Shown here: piece after piece, positions 1-8,111 of the stretch
How the letters are laid out: each line of letters starts with the position of its first letter
How positions within the stretch are numbered: the first letter of the stretch is position 1
Assembly (NCBI RefSeq): GCF_021129175.1
Contig: NZ_JAJOHV010000057.1
Span: 1-64,000 of the forward strand
Source of the DNA: Chromobacterium piscinae
GTDB taxonomy: Bacteria; Pseudomonadota; Gammaproteobacteria; Burkholderiales; Chromobacteriaceae
Direction of reading: 5' to 3'
DNA length: 64,000 bases
Program-made: the position numbers and the translations under genes
Notes under the pieces: model-generated
Told to the model about the DNA's origin: nothing
Databases searched by the model: none
What the model saw: the letters and a program-made list of their open reading frames with translations, nothing else

Positions 1-1027
1 GGGCGTTGTCGACGCTGTAATGCCAGTTGCCGTTGGCGTCGATGGTGATGCTGCCGAGGTTGGCGGTCTTGTTGTCGACGCGGGCAGTGTTGAACACCGC
101 TTCGCCTTGATCGGGGTCGGCCACGTTCAGCTTGCCGTTGTAGTCCAGCGTGTTGACGGCGGAGACGTTCAGGTCTTCAGTCACCGCGCCCTGATCGTTG
201 CCGGTGATCACTGCGGCGTCGTTGACTGGATTGACGCCGATGTTGACGGTCACGGTGGCGGTGCCGCCGCGTCCGTCGCTGACGGTGACGGTGAATTTGT
301 CGCCGCCGTTGTAGTCCTGGGCCGGGGTATAGGTCCAGGTGCCATTCGGATTGACGGTGACGGTGCCGTGCTGCGGATCGGAGCCTTTGACGAAGGTCAG
401 CGGGTCGCCGTTGGGGTCGCTGGCGGTCAGCGTGCCGCTGACCGGCGTGTCTTCGTCGGTGGTGACATTCATGTCGCTGCCCAGCGGCGCGCCGTTGGCG
501 GCGGTGAAGAACGGCGGCGAGTTTTGCGCCGGAACGTCTGCGGCCCGTTTTTCGGGCACTTGCGCCGCGCTTGCCTGCGTGGCTTCCAGCTGCAGCCCGG
601 TCAGGTTTTCCGAGATGCGGCCGATGCGGACGAAGGAGTGGCCGCTGTTCTCGCCGCCGGCGTCGTTCAGGCCGGCCGCTGCCGGGTCGAGGCTGTCAAA
701 AGGATTGCCGGGGTTGGCCGCCGGATTGTCCAGCGCCGCCAGGATCTGCTGCGCTTCCGGCGCCAGCGGGGCGATGCTGGCTTCCGCCGCGTCGGCATGC
801 TGCGCGTGCAGCACCTCCTCGGTCAGCGTCACCTGGCGGTCGCCGTCCAGGTGCATCACTTCGCCGTCGGCGCGGCTGATGCTGACGGAGGCGCCGTTTT
901 CCAGCTGCAGTTGCTCGCCGGGCTGCAGGATGTCGCCTACTTTCAGGATGCGGACCTTGCCGTCGACGCCGATCGCCTTGACGCTGCCTTGCAGCGAGAG
1001 AACCTGTCCCTGGGTGCTGGTGGCCAT
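1..1027 (-). CDS. LapA-type giant surface adhesin, N-terminal part (runs off left edge)
   Basis: About 342 residues are visible. The first ~115 residues match the retention module of LapA-type type I-secreted adhesins: a hydrophilic beta-rich domain with VKAIGVDGKVRILKVGD near residues 17-32. A di-alanine-type segment (DPAAAGL, about 115-120) follows, just before the family's GHSFVRIGR stretch, which is where a LapG-like protease would cut. From about residue 165 there are cadherin/VCBS-like repeats (DEDTPVSGTL, then GTWTYTPAQDYNGGDKFTVTVSDG). The start at 1027 has AAGGA ten bases upstream. In LapA systems this protein anchors cells in biofilms and is released when c-di-GMP falls; the two HD-GYP proteins elsewhere in the window fit that theme. 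The C-terminus, calcium repeats and secretion genes lie outside. Confidence 0.85.
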   Translation of the reverse strand, partial: MATSTQGQVLSLQGSVKAIGVDGKVRILKVGDILQPGEQLQLENGASVSISRADGEVMHLDGDRQVTLTEEVLHAQHADAAEASIAPLAPEAQQILAALDNPAANPGNPFDSLDPAAAGLNDAGGENSGHSFVRIGRISENLTGLQLEATQASAAQVPEKRAADVPAQNSPPFFTAANGAPLGSDMNVTTDEDTPVSGTLTASDPNGDPLTFVKGSDPQHGTVTVNPNGTWTYTPAQDYNGGDKFTVTVSDGRGGTATVTVNIGVNPVNDAAVITGNDQGAVTEDLNVSAVNTLDYNGKLNVADPDQGEAVFNTARVDNKTANLGSITIDANGNWHYSVDNA

Positions 1028-1333
1028 GATGGAAATCCTTATGACAGTTTGCTGATTTCAGCAGGATAGCGGCGCGTCACCCAGAAAAACATTGTACTGA
1101 AGCGCTATAAAACTCGACTCCTTATGGATGTTGTCTGACAATGTAATGGATCTGACAGGCTGAGCTAGACCATAAACATAAAAGACGTACCTGACACTTG
1201 GTACGGGTTTGGCTATAACCCCTTAAGAAAAGGGGGCAGGGCGCAAAAATCGCGGGCGGCTGCCAGCGCCGTACAATGTCGGACAATTGGAGCCAGCCCG
1301 CGGCGCCGCTGTCCTTGTAGCGGGGATTTCATC
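1028..1333. other. Intergenic region between divergent adhesin and small membrane-protein genes
   Basis: This is 306 bases without a gene and is more AT-rich than its flanks, as expected for a divergent promoter region. Two small inverted repeats are visible: CGTACC/GGTACG (1186-1205, loop of 8) and CCCCTT/AAGGGG (1219-1235, loop of 5). Either could be an operator. I could not pick a confident -35/-10 pair. Confidence 0.4.
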
Positions 1334-1636
1334 ATGGAACTCTATCTGCTCTGCCTGGTTTTCTTTCTGACCGACATCGGCGTCCGGCTGGCGCTGCGCA
1401 CCCGATCGTGGCGCGCGGTGGAGCTGACCCTGGTGGCCGGTTTGCTGTTGGCCTGGCTGCTGTATCCGCATCTGAGCGATTGGGCGGTGCCGTGGATGCC
1501 GTTGAGCGGGGGCATGCTGTTGTACGCGGTGATGGTCGGCCTGCAGCTGGGGCTGATGGATGCGGCTTTGCGCACCGGATTTGGCCGCTGGCGCGAGGCG
1601 CACGCGCCGGCCAGGCAGACAAGCCGGCGCTGGTGA
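1334..1636 (+). CDS. Small integral membrane protein, function unknown
   Basis: The predicted 100-residue protein has about three hydrophobic segments (residues 1-17, 27-45 and 55-78) and a basic, arginine-rich C-terminus (WREAHAPARQTSRRW), so it should sit in the inner membrane with the tail in the cytoplasm. Codon third positions are strongly GC-rich, like real genes around it. A perfect 12-bp palindrome begins directly after its stop codon. I do not recognise the family. The gene is monocistronic and divergent from the adhesin. No catalytic motif is visible. Confidence 0.6.
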   Translation: MELYLLCLVFFLTDIGVRLALRTRSWRAVELTLVAGLLLAWLLYPHLSDWAVPWMPLSGGMLLYAVMVGLQLGLMDAALRTGFGRWREAHAPARQTSRRW

Positions 1637-1664
1637 GCATAAGGCCGCGTGCGCGGCCTTATGC
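1637..1664 (+). terminator. Perfect hairpin after small membrane-protein gene
   Basis: GCATAAGGCCGC and its exact complement (1637-1648 and 1653-1664) enclose the loop GTGC, one base after the TGA stop. There is no U-tract, so it may protect or end the transcript rather than act as a classic intrinsic terminator. Confidence 0.55.
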
Positions 1665-1815
1665 TTGACGAATGGCCATCGGCGGGAGCAGACTTCGCGC
1701 TTCCGCCGCGGGCGCATTCTGAGAAACGCATCGCCGCGGGAATTATCGGAGCCGTTTCGCCGCCCGGCGCGCTGGACTCCTCGCTCTTTCATCGTTCTTT
1801 ACAGGTACCGCCATC

Positions 1816-2001
1816 ATGGCATCGATCTTTATCCTGTCGCGCCACTTGCTGCGCGACATACTCGGCGACGAGCCCGTTTCCCTATCCATTCTTTCCACCG
1901 AAGCGCCGCCGCGACAACTGCTGGCCGACGAAGACCATTTGCGCCGATCGCGGCTGGAGCAGCGCGTCGACCAACGCCGGCTGGAGACTTGCGCATGCTG
2001 A
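1816..2001 (+). CDS. Possible small protein translationally coupled to the downstream GNAT gene
   Basis: A 61-codon frame (start MASIFILSRHLLRDILG) ends in a TGA that overlaps the ATG of the next gene (ATGCTGA, 1995-2001), a typical coupling arrangement. The N-terminal ~20 residues are hydrophobic and amphipathic, and the rest is charged (DEDHLRRSRLEQRVDQRRLE). No family is recognised. It could instead be an upstream leader frame that only serves to start translation of the acetyltransferase. Confidence 0.35.
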   Translation: MASIFILSRHLLRDILGDEPVSLSILSTEAPPRQLLADEDHLRRSRLEQRVDQRRLETCAC

Positions 2002-2492
2002 TCCTGGCCGAGCCGGACGGTAGGCTGAGGCTGCGCGATTTTCGCGAATCCGATCTCGACGCCTATCTGGCGGTGCGCAAGGGCGCGGCGTTCGGCCGCC
2101 ATTACGCGCCGGAGCAGATGAGCGCGGATTTCAGCGCGCGGCTGCTGGAAAACTCTCTGACGCAGCAAGGGCGGACGCCGCGACGCGACTGGCAACTGGC
2201 GATCGAGCGCATCGACGACGGCGCGCTGATCGGTTCGGTCGGCTTGCGCGGCGCGGGCGGCGGCGAGGCCGAGTTCGGCATCGAGCTGGCCGAAACCGCT
2301 TGGCGGCAGGGCTACGCGCGGGAGGCGGCCCGGCTGATGCTGGCCTTCGGCCGCGAGCGGCTGGCATACCGGCGCTTCCGCGCGCATTGCGCGCCCGGCA
2401 ACGTGGCGATGCTGCTGCTGGCGCAGAGGCTGGGCTTCGACATGCAGCCGTTGCGCGACGGCCGCCGGCTGGATTTGCTGCTCGCGGCCTGA
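1995..2492 (+). CDS. GNAT-family N-acetyltransferase (RimJ/RimL-like)
   Basis: The 165-residue protein begins with the usual strand of the family (LRLRDFRESDLDAYLAVR). In the middle is GSVGLRGAGGGEAEFGIELAETAWRQGYAREA in RimJ/RimL style: the residues before WRQGYAREA form beta-4, and R/Q-x-x-G-x-A is the acetyl-CoA pyrophosphate loop. The C-terminal part (FRAHCAPGNVAMLLLAQRLGF) is the typical helix in which a neighbouring residue copies the N-x-x-S motif. It should transfer acetyl from acetyl-CoA to an amine, possibly a protein N-terminus; the substrate cannot be told from sequence. The ATG at 1995 overlaps the stop of a small upstream frame, and an alternative upstream start would overrun that frame. 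Confidence 0.85.
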   Translation: MLILAEPDGRLRLRDFRESDLDAYLAVRKGAAFGRHYAPEQMSADFSARLLENSLTQQGRTPRRDWQLAIERIDDGALIGSVGLRGAGGGEAEFGIELAETAWRQGYAREAARLMLAFGRERLAYRRFRAHCAPGNVAMLLLAQRLGFDMQPLRDGRRLDLLLAA

Positions 2493-2545
2493 GGCGGGGC
2501 GGCTGCGGAGGGGACGCGGTTTTCACAGATGGGAAGCCGTTTCGT

Positions 2546-2583
2546 CTTGCCTGGTAGGCAGCATGTGCTGTCCGCCAGGCAAG
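2546..2583 (+). promoter_or_regulatory. Hairpin overlapping the ribosome binding site of the EndoU-like gene
   Basis: CTTGCCTGG (2546-2554) pairs perfectly with CCAGGCAAG (2575-2583). Inside it, GGCAGC can pair with GCTGTC (one G-U) around a four-base loop. The right arm ends in the AAG of the AAGGAG Shine-Dalgarno (2581-2586) of the gene starting at 2593. When folded, part of the ribosome binding site is paired, which suggests translational control. Alternatively it could be a processing or termination hairpin for the GNAT gene upstream. Confidence 0.5.
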
Positions 2584-2592
2584 GAGTTTTCC

Positions 2593-3246
2593 ATGCGTTC
2601 CTTTCTGTTGCTTCTATTCGGACTGGCCGCGGCGCTGCCGGCCGCCGCTGCGATCAATTGCGCGCCGGGTTCGCCGGATATCGCTCTGGCGCCGATGCAG
2701 GTCGCCGTGCCGCCGGCGGCCAACAGCCGGCTTAACCCGCAGATCAATTTGGAGCATATCTTCTGCGGCGAGATCAACGCCGCTGGTGCGGCCGTGGGTT
2801 TCCACGCCCGGCCGGGCGGACACAATCCCGTATTGGGGGCGGGGCCCGCTGCGCCGTTGGCGGCTCAAATTACCGGTGGCGTGGACTACATCGTGCTGCC
2901 CGGCGCGGCCCATCCAGGGCCATATCGCTATGTCGGCGGCGGCATCCAGGTGTATGACGCGGCGGCAGGCGCATGGGTCGCCAAGGGCGGGGCCGGCAGC
3001 TCCACTTTTTATCCGGATGCTTGCAACCGGGCGCAGATCATGGCGTCGGTGCGTTACGCCTATACCCACGCCATTATTGCCGCGCCGCCAGCCGGCGGCC
3101 AGTTTGTCGGTCCGTCGGCGCCGTCGGTCGGTGCGGCGGCTTACTGCACCGGCGAAAATGGCACGGTGTTCAGCATCGCCGGCTTTTTGAACCTGATCGG
3201 CGGGATGTGGCGGGTGAACACAGCCTACCCGCTGTCGATGTTCTAG
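2593..3246 (+). CDS. Secreted EndoU-like nuclease-domain protein
   Basis: The start at 2593 has AAGGAG at ideal spacing and gives a clear signal peptide (MRSFLLLLFGLAAALPAAAA) on a 217-residue protein, so it should be exported to the periplasm or medium. The mature part carries features of the bacterial EndoU fold: LEHIFCGEINAAG, then AVGFHARPGG with the two histidines expected of the catalytic pair, and WVAKGGAGSSTFYPDAC followed by IMASVRYAYTHA, resembling the K-x-x-S-T-F-x-P-D plus helix segment of the family. Four or more cysteines suggest disulphides, consistent with export. EndoU domains cut RNA, often as toxin tips. This one has no secretion-effector scaffold and no obvious immunity gene beside it, so the role is open (secreted RNase or orphan toxin). 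Confidence 0.65.
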   Translation: MRSFLLLLFGLAAALPAAAAINCAPGSPDIALAPMQVAVPPAANSRLNPQINLEHIFCGEINAAGAAVGFHARPGGHNPVLGAGPAAPLAAQITGGVDYIVLPGAAHPGPYRYVGGGIQVYDAAAGAWVAKGGAGSSTFYPDACNRAQIMASVRYAYTHAIIAAPPAGGQFVGPSAPSVGAAAYCTGENGTVFSIAGFLNLIGGMWRVNTAYPLSMF

Positions 3247-3469
3247 CCGCTTGCGGCATCAGCCGCCGGCTCGCCGGCGGTAGATGTCGCCCTGATCGGC
3301 GCGAGTTTTGATTTACTCATGCTAAAAATGGGGATCTGTGTGAAATAGCATTGAGATACCTTGACCTTGCGGGGATATGGTATGAGACTTAATCATCCAT
3401 GACGTGGCGATATTCATCGCTCAAACCATGCCGCCGATAGAGCGGCGACATCCCCGGGAGAAAATGGAA

Positions 3470-5344
3470 ATGACTGCATTGGCAGCGCTGCGCGGCGAGT
3501 TCGACGCGCTCAACCGCGATTACCTGGCCATCCACAAGGCCAAGGAAGACCTGTTCTGGGATACGTATATGGCGGTGTCCGACGACGACGCCGGCTTCGC
3601 CCGCGCCGAGGGCGCGTTCAAGGACTTCATCTCCAGCCCGGAGCGGCTGGCGCGGACCAAGGCCGCCATCGCCAAGCTGGAGACGCTGCCGGCCGGCGCC
3701 GAGCGCGATGCGCTGCTGCACGGCTTCAAAGGTTGGCAGGCGCTATTCGACAGCAACATCATCGAGAGCGACGAAGCGCGCCGGCTGATGACCGAGCTGG
3801 TGGCGCTGGAGTCCGAGCTGTTTTCCAAGCGCCGCGGCTACAAGATGCGCCACATCAACGAGGCCGGCGAGCTGGAAGAGGCGACGCTGAGCGGGCTGTC
3901 CACCAATATGGGCACCAACCGCGACGAGGCGGCGCGCAAGAGCTCGCACGACGCGCTGATGGGCCTGGAGCGCTGGGCGCTGGACAATGGCTTCATCGCC
4001 ATCGTGGGCAAGCGCAACGCGCTCGCCCGCAGCCTGGGCTACGCCGATTACTTCGAATACAAGGTGAAGAAGAACGAGCAGATGACGCCGGATCAGCTGT
4101 TCGCGATCCTGGATGATTTCGAGGCCCGCACCCGCGACGCCAACCAGCGCGCGCTGGACCAGTTGCAGGCCAAGCACGGCGACGGCGCGCTGCTGGCGCA
4201 CAATCTGCGCTTCCACATGAGCGGCGACGTCATCCGCCAGATGGACCCCTACCTGCCGTTCTCCAAGGCCGTCGAGCGCTGGGTGCTGAGTTTCCGCCGC
4301 CTGGGCATCCAGTATCGCGGCGCGACGATGCAGCTTGATCTGATCGAGCGCCAGGGCAAGTACCAGAACGGTTTCTGCCACGGTCCGATTCCTACGTTCT
4401 TCGACGGTGAAACCTGGGTGGCCGGCCAGATCAACTTCACCGCCGACGCCAAGCCGGACCAGGTGGGCAGCGGCGCGCGCGCGATCAACACGCTGTTCCA
4501 CGAAGGCGGCCACGCAGCGCATTTCGCCAACGTCACGCAGAATGCGCCGTGCTTCTCGCAGGAGTTCGCGCCGACGTCGATGGCTTACGCCGAAACCCAG
4601 AGCATGTTCTGCGACAGCCTGCTGGACGACGCCGACTGGCTGAAGCGCTACGCCCGCAATGGCCAGGGCGAGGCGATTCCCGACGAGCTGATCCACGCTC
4701 GCATCGCCGCGACGCAGCCGTTCGCCGCCTACGCCGAGCGTTCGATCGCCGTGGTGGCGTATTTTGAGCGCGCCCTGTACGCGCTGCCGGAGAGCGAACT
4801 GAGCGCCGAGCGCATTCTGCAACTGGCGCGCGACAGCGAGCGGCGCATCCTGGGCATCGCCGTCAGCCCGCGTCCGCTGCTGGCCATTCCGCACCTGCTG
4901 AACCAGGAGTCGGCCGCCGCCTATCACGGCTACTTGCTGGCCAATATGGCGGTGTACCAGACCCGCGCCTACTTCATCGGCAAGTTCGGCTACTTGACCG
5001 ACAACCCGGCCATCGGCCCGCTGCTGGCCGAGCACTACTGGGGCCCGGGCAACAGCATCAACCATAACGCCACGCTGCTGCGCCTGACCGGCGAGCCGTT
5101 CAACGCCCGCTACCTGGCCGACAGCTGCAACCAGAGCGTGGACGAGGCCTGGGCCGACGCTCGGAGGCTGATCGCCGAATCCGCCGCCCGCGACTATCCG
5201 GCGCAGTACCCGGATGCGCTGGACGCCCGCATCCGCCTGGTGCACGGCGCGGAGCTGATCGCCGACAACGCGGCCGGCGACGCGGCGATGTTCGACCGCT
5301 TCGAGAGCTGGGTGGCTAGCCATTACCCTGCCAGCGTGCATTGA
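3470..5344 (+). CDS. M3-family oligoendopeptidase (zinc metallopeptidase)
   Basis: The protein has 624 residues if started at the second of two close ATGs (3464, 3470); GGGAG at 3456-3460 is correctly spaced only for 3470. The zinc site HEGGH lies at about residues 344-348 (NTLFHEGGHAAHF), with downstream helical residues typical of thimet/oligoendopeptidase F enzymes (FAPTSMAYAETQSMFCDS). Length and all-helical composition fit the M3 clan. It should cut short peptides in the cytoplasm; no signal peptide is present. It is a single-gene unit closed by a strong hairpin. It resembles oligoendopeptidase F more than the DcpA/PrlC pair, but exact subfamily assignment needs comparison. Confidence 0.85.
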   Translation: MTALAALRGEFDALNRDYLAIHKAKEDLFWDTYMAVSDDDAGFARAEGAFKDFISSPERLARTKAAIAKLETLPAGAERDALLHGFKGWQALFDSNIIESDEARRLMTELVALESELFSKRRGYKMRHINEAGELEEATLSGLSTNMGTNRDEAARKSSHDALMGLERWALDNGFIAIVGKRNALARSLGYADYFEYKVKKNEQMTPDQLFAILDDFEARTRDANQRALDQLQAKHGDGALLAHNLRFHMSGDVIRQMDPYLPFSKAVERWVLSFRRLGIQYRGATMQLDLIERQGKYQNGFCHGPIPTFFDGETWVAGQINFTADAKPDQVGSGARAINTLFHEGGHAAHFANVTQNAPCFSQEFAPTSMAYAETQSMFCDSLLDDADWLKRYARNGQGEAIPDELIHARIAATQPFAAYAERSIAVVAYFERALYALPESELSAERILQLARDSERRILGIAVSPRPLLAIPHLLNQESAAAYHGYLLANMAVYQTRAYFIGKFGYLTDNPAIGPLLAEHYWGPGNSINHNATLLRLTGEPFNARYLADSCNQSVDEAWADARRLIAESAARDYPAQYPDALDARIRLVHGAELIADNAAGDAAMFDRFESWVASHYPASVH

Positions 5345-5360
5345 GCTGTTGCGGGACCGC

Positions 5361-5387
5361 GAAACGGCCGGGTTTCCCGGCCGTTTC
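5361..5387. terminator. Strong bidirectional-type hairpin between convergent genes
   Basis: GAAACGGCCGGG and its perfect complement (5361-5372, 5376-5387) flank a TTT loop between the oligopeptidase stop and the convergent GST gene. A/T-rich ends on both arms would let it serve either strand. Confidence 0.75.
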
Positions 5388-5403
5388 TCATTGCGAAACC
5401 GGC

Positions 5404-6021
5404 TCAGCGCGCCGGTGCCGCGGTTTCTTCCGCCCGATGCGCGGCCCGCACCGCCGGACGGGCGGCGATGCGCTGGAAGTAGGCATGCAGCGCCGGGCAC
5501 AGCGCGATGTCTATTCCGAAACGCGGCAGCCAGCCCAGCACCGCGTACAGATAGGCATCGGCGATGCCGAAGCGGTCGCCCAGCAGGTAGGGCTGCGTTT
5601 GCAGCCTGTCTTCCAGCCAGTCCAGCCGCCGGAACAGCTTGTCGCGGAATATCTGCAACGCGGTCTCCGGCAGGTCGGAGCGGAACAGCGGCGCGCTGCC
5701 GCCATGCAGCTCGGTGGCGATGAAGTTCAGCATCTCCTGCAGCCGGGCCCGCGGCCAGCCGCCGTTTTCCGGCGCGAGCCCGGCGTCCGGCTTGAGATCG
5801 GCCAGGTATTGCAGGATGGCCGGTCCTTCGGTCAGCACCTCGCCGTTGTCCAGCGCCAGCGCGGCGACATAGCCCTTGGGATTGATATCGAGAAAATCGC
5901 GGCAGTCGCCGGTTCGCTTGGTCTGGTTGTCGACGCGGACCAGTTCGAATGGCAGGCCGAGTTCGCGCAGCGCGATGTGCGGCGCCAGCGAGCAAGCCAT
6001 GGGGGCGAAATACAGTTTCAT
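5404..6021 (-). CDS. Glutathione S-transferase (beta/GstA-like)
   Basis: The start at 6021 (MKLYFAPMACSLAPHI) has GGAGAA upstream and gives 205 residues, the usual GST length. The N-terminal thioredoxin-like half has the CSLAPH segment expected of bacterial beta-class enzymes and VLTEGPAILQYLAD, the cis-Pro/TExxAI glutathione-binding stretch (E-G-P-A replaces E-S-x-A). The all-helical second half includes LLGDRFGIADAYLYAVLGW, the N-capping box signature. It should conjugate or detoxify electrophiles with glutathione in the cytosol. It is divergently placed next to a LysR regulator that may control it, an inference from position only. Confidence 0.88.
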   Translation of the reverse strand: MKLYFAPMACSLAPHIALRELGLPFELVRVDNQTKRTGDCRDFLDINPKGYVAALALDNGEVLTEGPAILQYLADLKPDAGLAPENGGWPRARLQEMLNFIATELHGGSAPLFRSDLPETALQIFRDKLFRRLDWLEDRLQTQPYLLGDRFGIADAYLYAVLGWLPRFGIDIALCPALHAYFQRIAARPAVRAAHRAEETAAPAR

Positions 6022-6192
6022 TAGGTTCTCCATTGGGTGCCGCGTTTGGCGTGGCCTGCGGCGGCCAATGCCAACGCGATTCAGGCTCCCATGCTGCCGC
6101 CTGGCGGCGCTTGCGGTAAAACAAGAATTTCAGCACTCTGCCATTAGCTGTGCTGATGGTTGCAGCGCGTAGTTTTCATGAGGGGGCGATCG

Positions 6193-7074
6193 ATGATGAA
6201 CCTGATGCACTGGCGGCTGATGCTGGCGGTGGCGGAGTACGGCACGGTGACCGAGGCCGCGCGCCGCCATGGCATTACTCAGTCCGGGGCTAGCCAGGTG
6301 ATCCGGCAGATGGAACAGACGCTGGGGGCCGAGCTGTTCGTGCGCGACCGCCGCCGCACCCGGCCGACGGCGCTGGGAGAACGGGTGCTGCGCCGCGCGC
6401 GCGGCATGCTGGACGAGCTGGACGCCATCCGGCGGCTGGCCAACGAGGGCCGGGGACTGTGCGAAGGCAAGGCGGTGGTGGCGGGCTTTCCATCGGTGTT
6501 CGCCCAGGGCCTGGCGCGGCGGCTGGATGATTTCCGGCTGCTGCATCCGGGGTTGGACGTGTTGTGGCTGGAGGGCAGCGACGCCGAGATAGAAGCATGG
6601 CTGGCCGAGGGCCGCGTGGACCTGGGCATCGTGCTGAACCCGGCCGCCGAGCGCGACGCGCTGCTGTTGGGCGAGGATAGATGGGTGGCGGCGTTGCCCG
6701 GCGACCATCCCTTGGCTAGCCGCTCCAGCAGCCTGCCGCTGGCGCCGGCGGCATTGGCCGATCAACCCTTCATCGTCGCCAGCGGCGGCTGCGACCTGAA
6801 CGGCGAGAGCGTGATGCGCGCGCTGGGCGCGGCGCCGGCCAATGTCAGGCTGCGGCTGCGCGATTGGGACAGCGCGCTGGCGATGGTGAAGGGCGGCTTG
6901 GGCGTGACGGTGGCGCCGGAGTCGGTCCTGCCGGACAACCGGCACGGTTTACGGGTGTTTTCGCTGGAGGGCGCGCCGCCGCGGCGTTTCGCGCTGGCGG
7001 CTTCCGGCATGGCGTCGCCGCAGGCGGCCGCGCTGCGGGATTGGCTGGCGAGCGGGACCGGAACGGATGATTGA
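6193..7074 (+). CDS. LysR-family transcriptional regulator
   Basis: The 293-residue protein opens with the LysR winged helix-turn-helix (LMLAVAEYGTVTEAARRHGITQSGASQVIRQME, residues about 8-40; only part is quoted as the motif core) followed by LGAELFVRDRRRTRPTALGE. The remaining ~200 residues form a periplasmic-binding-protein-like effector domain (GFPSVFAQGLARRLDDF; VKGGLGVTVAPESVL). The start was placed at 6193 because GGGGGC lies seven bases upstream; earlier ATGs at 6160 and 6178 lack that spacing. The divergent GST gene is 171 bases away, the classic layout for a LysR target. The effector is unknown. Confidence 0.9.
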   Translation: MMNLMHWRLMLAVAEYGTVTEAARRHGITQSGASQVIRQMEQTLGAELFVRDRRRTRPTALGERVLRRARGMLDELDAIRRLANEGRGLCEGKAVVAGFPSVFAQGLARRLDDFRLLHPGLDVLWLEGSDAEIEAWLAEGRVDLGIVLNPAAERDALLLGEDRWVAALPGDHPLASRSSSLPLAPAALADQPFIVASGGCDLNGESVMRALGAAPANVRLRLRDWDSALAMVKGGLGVTVAPESVLPDNRHGLRVFSLEGAPPRRFALAASGMASPQAAALRDWLASGTGTDD

Positions 7075-7187
7075 CGTTTGGAGCGCATGTGCCGACATGA
7101 AATGCGCGGTGGAAGAAAAGTGAGCGGGATCGGCAGCGAAGTGAGGAGCGTGAGGGCGTACAAGGCGATGCTGCAGGGAGAGGGGCG

Positions 7188-7442
7188 TTGCCGGACGAAC
7201 AGGTATTGGAGATTTTGCAGACGCAGCGACAGAAGCTCGATCTGATCACCCGCAAATGGCGGGCCGACGCCAAAAAGCGCCAGGCCTGCGGCGGCGCTGC
7301 GGGTTCCGTCGATTCATACCGGGCGATGGCGGAGGTGATGGCGGTGCTGGACAAGCTGGCGCTGGCTTGCGGCGCCGCTGAGCCGAAGCAGCCGCCGGCT
7401 CCTGGCATGGGCCGGACCGCGAATGGCAAAGACAAGCTTTAG
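7188..7442 (+). CDS. Small hypothetical protein with TTG start
   Basis: This is an 84-residue frame beginning at TTG preceded by GGGAGAGGGG; no in-frame ATG or GTG is better placed. It contains LQTQRQKLDLITRKWRADAKKRQA, which looks like a charged amphipathic helix or coiled coil, and a proline-rich, lysine-ended tail. GC-rich third positions support coding. No family is recognised. It lies between the LysR gene and a convergent zinc-ribbon gene and overlaps neither. Confidence 0.45.
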   Translation: MPDEQVLEILQTQRQKLDLITRKWRADAKKRQACGGAAGSVDSYRAMAEVMAVLDKLALACGAAEPKQPPAPGMGRTANGKDKL

Positions 7443-7480
7443 CGTTTGCTGGACGTCGATCTCGGCGGCGGCGCTCGGCC

Positions 7481-8032
7481 TTATTGCTGGCGGTAGATCA
7501 GCCGGCCTTCCAGCAGCAGTTCGCGGGCGGTCAGGGCCAGATTGTTGCCGGGGGCGGCGCGGTCGAACACGAAGCGCTGGCCCTGGTATTCGATCCAGGC
7601 GCTGATCGGCTCGCCCTGGAAGCGGCCGAGGATTTCCTCGGAGCGCAGCACATCGGCGTCGGCCGGCAGCATCAGGCCCTTGGGCGCGCTGTCGGCCTGC
7701 TCCAGGTCCCACTTGTCATTGTTGATCGGCTGCGGATCATGGCGGGTGGCCGATTTCATCCACAGGCGGAACATCCACAGCGGCAGCAGCACGCGGTGCA
7801 CGCGCTTGTCGTCGGTGATCACGCAGGCCACCGGGAAGCGCTGCTCGCATTGCGGACAGCAGGCTTCGGCGGACAGGTAGATCTTGCCGTGCATCAGGCT
7901 GGCCAGGCCTTCCATGTGCTCGGCGCCCACCATGGAGCGGCACTGCGGGCAGTGCTTGCCGAAACGGCGCACGCTGTTGCCGTTGGCGAAGGTCAGCGGA
8001 AGGAAGCGGGAAATCTTGTCTGGTCGTGCCAT
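7481..8032 (-). CDS. Zinc-ribbon protein of unknown function
   Basis: The 183-residue cytoplasmic protein carries two CPQC pairs (FGKHCPQCRSM and ACCPQCEQRF, about residues 29-32 and 59-62) that together can form a treble-clef or rubredoxin-like zinc site. The rest is mixed alpha/beta with no catalytic signature (GEPISAWIEYQGQRFVFDR). The start at 8032 gives MARPDKISRFLPL; reading further upstream in frame would run through the mutarotase gene on the same strand. It lies about 80 bases downstream of the hexose-6-phosphate mutarotase gene and may be co-transcribed with it. I do not recognise a named family. Confidence 0.65.
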   Translation of the reverse strand: MARPDKISRFLPLTFANGNSVRRFGKHCPQCRSMVGAEHMEGLASLMHGKIYLSAEACCPQCEQRFPVACVITDDKRVHRVLLPLWMFRLWMKSATRHDPQPINNDKWDLEQADSAPKGLMLPADADVLRSEEILGRFQGEPISAWIEYQGQRFVFDRAAPGNNLALTARELLLEGRLIYRQQ

Positions 8033-8111
8033 TGCTGAGGTCCGGATAGCCTGGAAAGCGCCGCCGGACCGGAGGGTCGCGGCGGCCGTCTCGAACTGGG
8101 GATTATAACCC

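Noticed and set aside
1560-1994. N-terminal extension of the GNAT gene at 1995
   Set aside because: The extension would run over the small membrane-protein gene and its terminator hairpin and is not GNAT-like.
3743-6136. Very long minus-strand open frame (797 codons) across the M3 peptidase gene
   Set aside because: It lies opposite a gene with clear M3 motifs; long antisense frames are expected in GC-rich DNA. Its translation is low-complexity and matches nothing.
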